A stretch of 64,000 nucleotides of DNA, taken from Paenibacillus pinistramenti (GTDB lineage Bacteria; Bacillota; Bacilli; Paenibacillales; Paenibacillaceae). The notes beneath the pieces were generated by a model, which was given only the letters and a program-made list of their open reading frames with translations, was not told the DNA's origin and searched no databases. Where the stretch lies: positions 124,001 to 188,000 of the forward strand of contig NZ_VAWG01000003.1 in assembly GCF_005869875.1 (NCBI RefSeq), written 5' to 3'. A program made the position numbers and the translations under genes. Shown here piece after piece: positions 63,854 through 64,000 of the stretch. Each line of letters starts with the position of its first letter. Within the stretch, counting starts at the first letter, position 1.

Positions 63854-64000
63854 ATTGATCCAGGTGGTGAATACCGGCCATCAAAAGCTTGTCGGTATGC
63901 AGCAGCTTGTTCGCTGTGCGTACCAGCCTTCCGATCACTTTACCGTCCTGCTCTCCTTCCTCCCGGAACAGGTACAAAGGACGAAGCACAATTTCACCAT
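63795..64000 (-). CDS. cpaF: CpaF/TadA-type secretion ATPase, C-terminal end
   Basis: Only the last 68 codons are in the window. GEIVLRPLYLFREEGEQDGKVIGRLVRTANKLL resembles the C-terminal end of CpaF/TadA traffic ATPases. The position just before tadB-tadC fits the Tad order cpaF-tadB-tadC. The catalytic Walker motifs would lie beyond the edge, so the call rests on this tail and on context. Confidence 0.75.
   Translation of the reverse strand, partial: GEIVLRPLYLFREEGEQDGKVIGRLVRTANKLLHTDKLLMAGIHHLDQYGKEERGGSQTDENGGSSK

Overview
The window looks like chromosomal DNA of a Bacillota bacterium, most likely Paenibacillus or a close relative. The reasons are strong AGGAGG-type ribosome sites, frequent TTG/GTG starts, intrinsic terminators after most units, a preQ1-I riboswitch, GlnR/TnrA-like boxes, Bacillus-type enzymes (RlmCD, LplJ, Nfo, Pgi, Tkt, YvyE) and a Bacillota-style Tad pilus locus. 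No rRNA, tRNA, CRISPR array, insertion sequence or prophage was found. Gene density is high. The only clearly foreign-looking stretch is an AT-rich patch around 2.93-4.12 kb.

Layout, left to right. 0-3 kb: recQ (cut by the left edge) and the 23S rRNA methyltransferase rlmCD. 3-4.1 kb: AT-rich patch with a CBO0543-type membrane protein. 4.2-9.2 kb: a membrane GGDEF-EAL protein and a chemoreceptor, followed by an array of four 13-bp DnaA-box units. 9.3-17.6 kb: RhaT-type transporter, aldo/keto reductase, a free-standing adenylation-thiolation-reductase (A-T-R) enzyme, a second chemoreceptor with a sigma-D-like promoter and long leader, and a membrane-anchored cupredoxin. 17.7-21.1 kb: GH38 alpha-mannosidase with an operator-like palindrome over its -10. 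21.4-27.9 kb: nitrite assimilation, nirB-nirD-nirC-cobA leftward, divergent from an ANTAR regulator and a TrpD2-like gene. The shared 283-bp region carries two GlnR/TnrA-like boxes and a leader with an attenuator. 28-29.7 kb: a STAS-like protein and a radical SAM enzyme. 29.7-32.5 kb: preQ1-I riboswitch and queCDEF, with a YhhQ-type queuosine-precursor transporter 2.5 kb further on. 33-35 kb: a metallo-beta-lactamase-fold hydrolase and an M24 peptidase. 36-37.7 kb: a third chemoreceptor. 37.9-41.1 kb: cobalamin riboswitch and a btuF-btuC-btuD importer. 41.4-55.4 kb: housekeeping genes (lipoate ligase, HAD phosphatase, MBL hydrolase, a lone CysA-like ATPase, TetR regulator, YigZ/IMPACT, pgi, a beta-hydroxyacid dehydrogenase, tkt, purU, nfo and an epimerase). 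55.4-64 kb: a leftward Tad/Flp pilus operon running off the right edge.

Several units fit together. Nitrite enters through NirC and is reduced by NirBD. NirB needs siroheme, whose precursor CobA makes, and the locus appears to be controlled by nitrogen status (GlnR/TnrA boxes) and by ANTAR antitermination. QueCDEF make preQ1, which feeds back on its own riboswitch, and the YhhQ-like protein salvages related bases. The B12 riboswitch marks the FecCD-type ABC system as a cobalamin or corrinoid importer. Three chemoreceptors, a cyclic-di-GMP enzyme and a Tad pilus point to a motile, surface-active lifestyle.

No wholly new multi-gene system is evident. The loci most worth following are the nir leader with its ANTAR/TrpD2 partner, the orphan A-T-R enzyme, the DnaA-box array, the chemoreceptor leader, and the short tandem repeats at 23.5 kb and 54.3 kb. 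All family assignments come from reading motifs and translations by eye; no database search was run.
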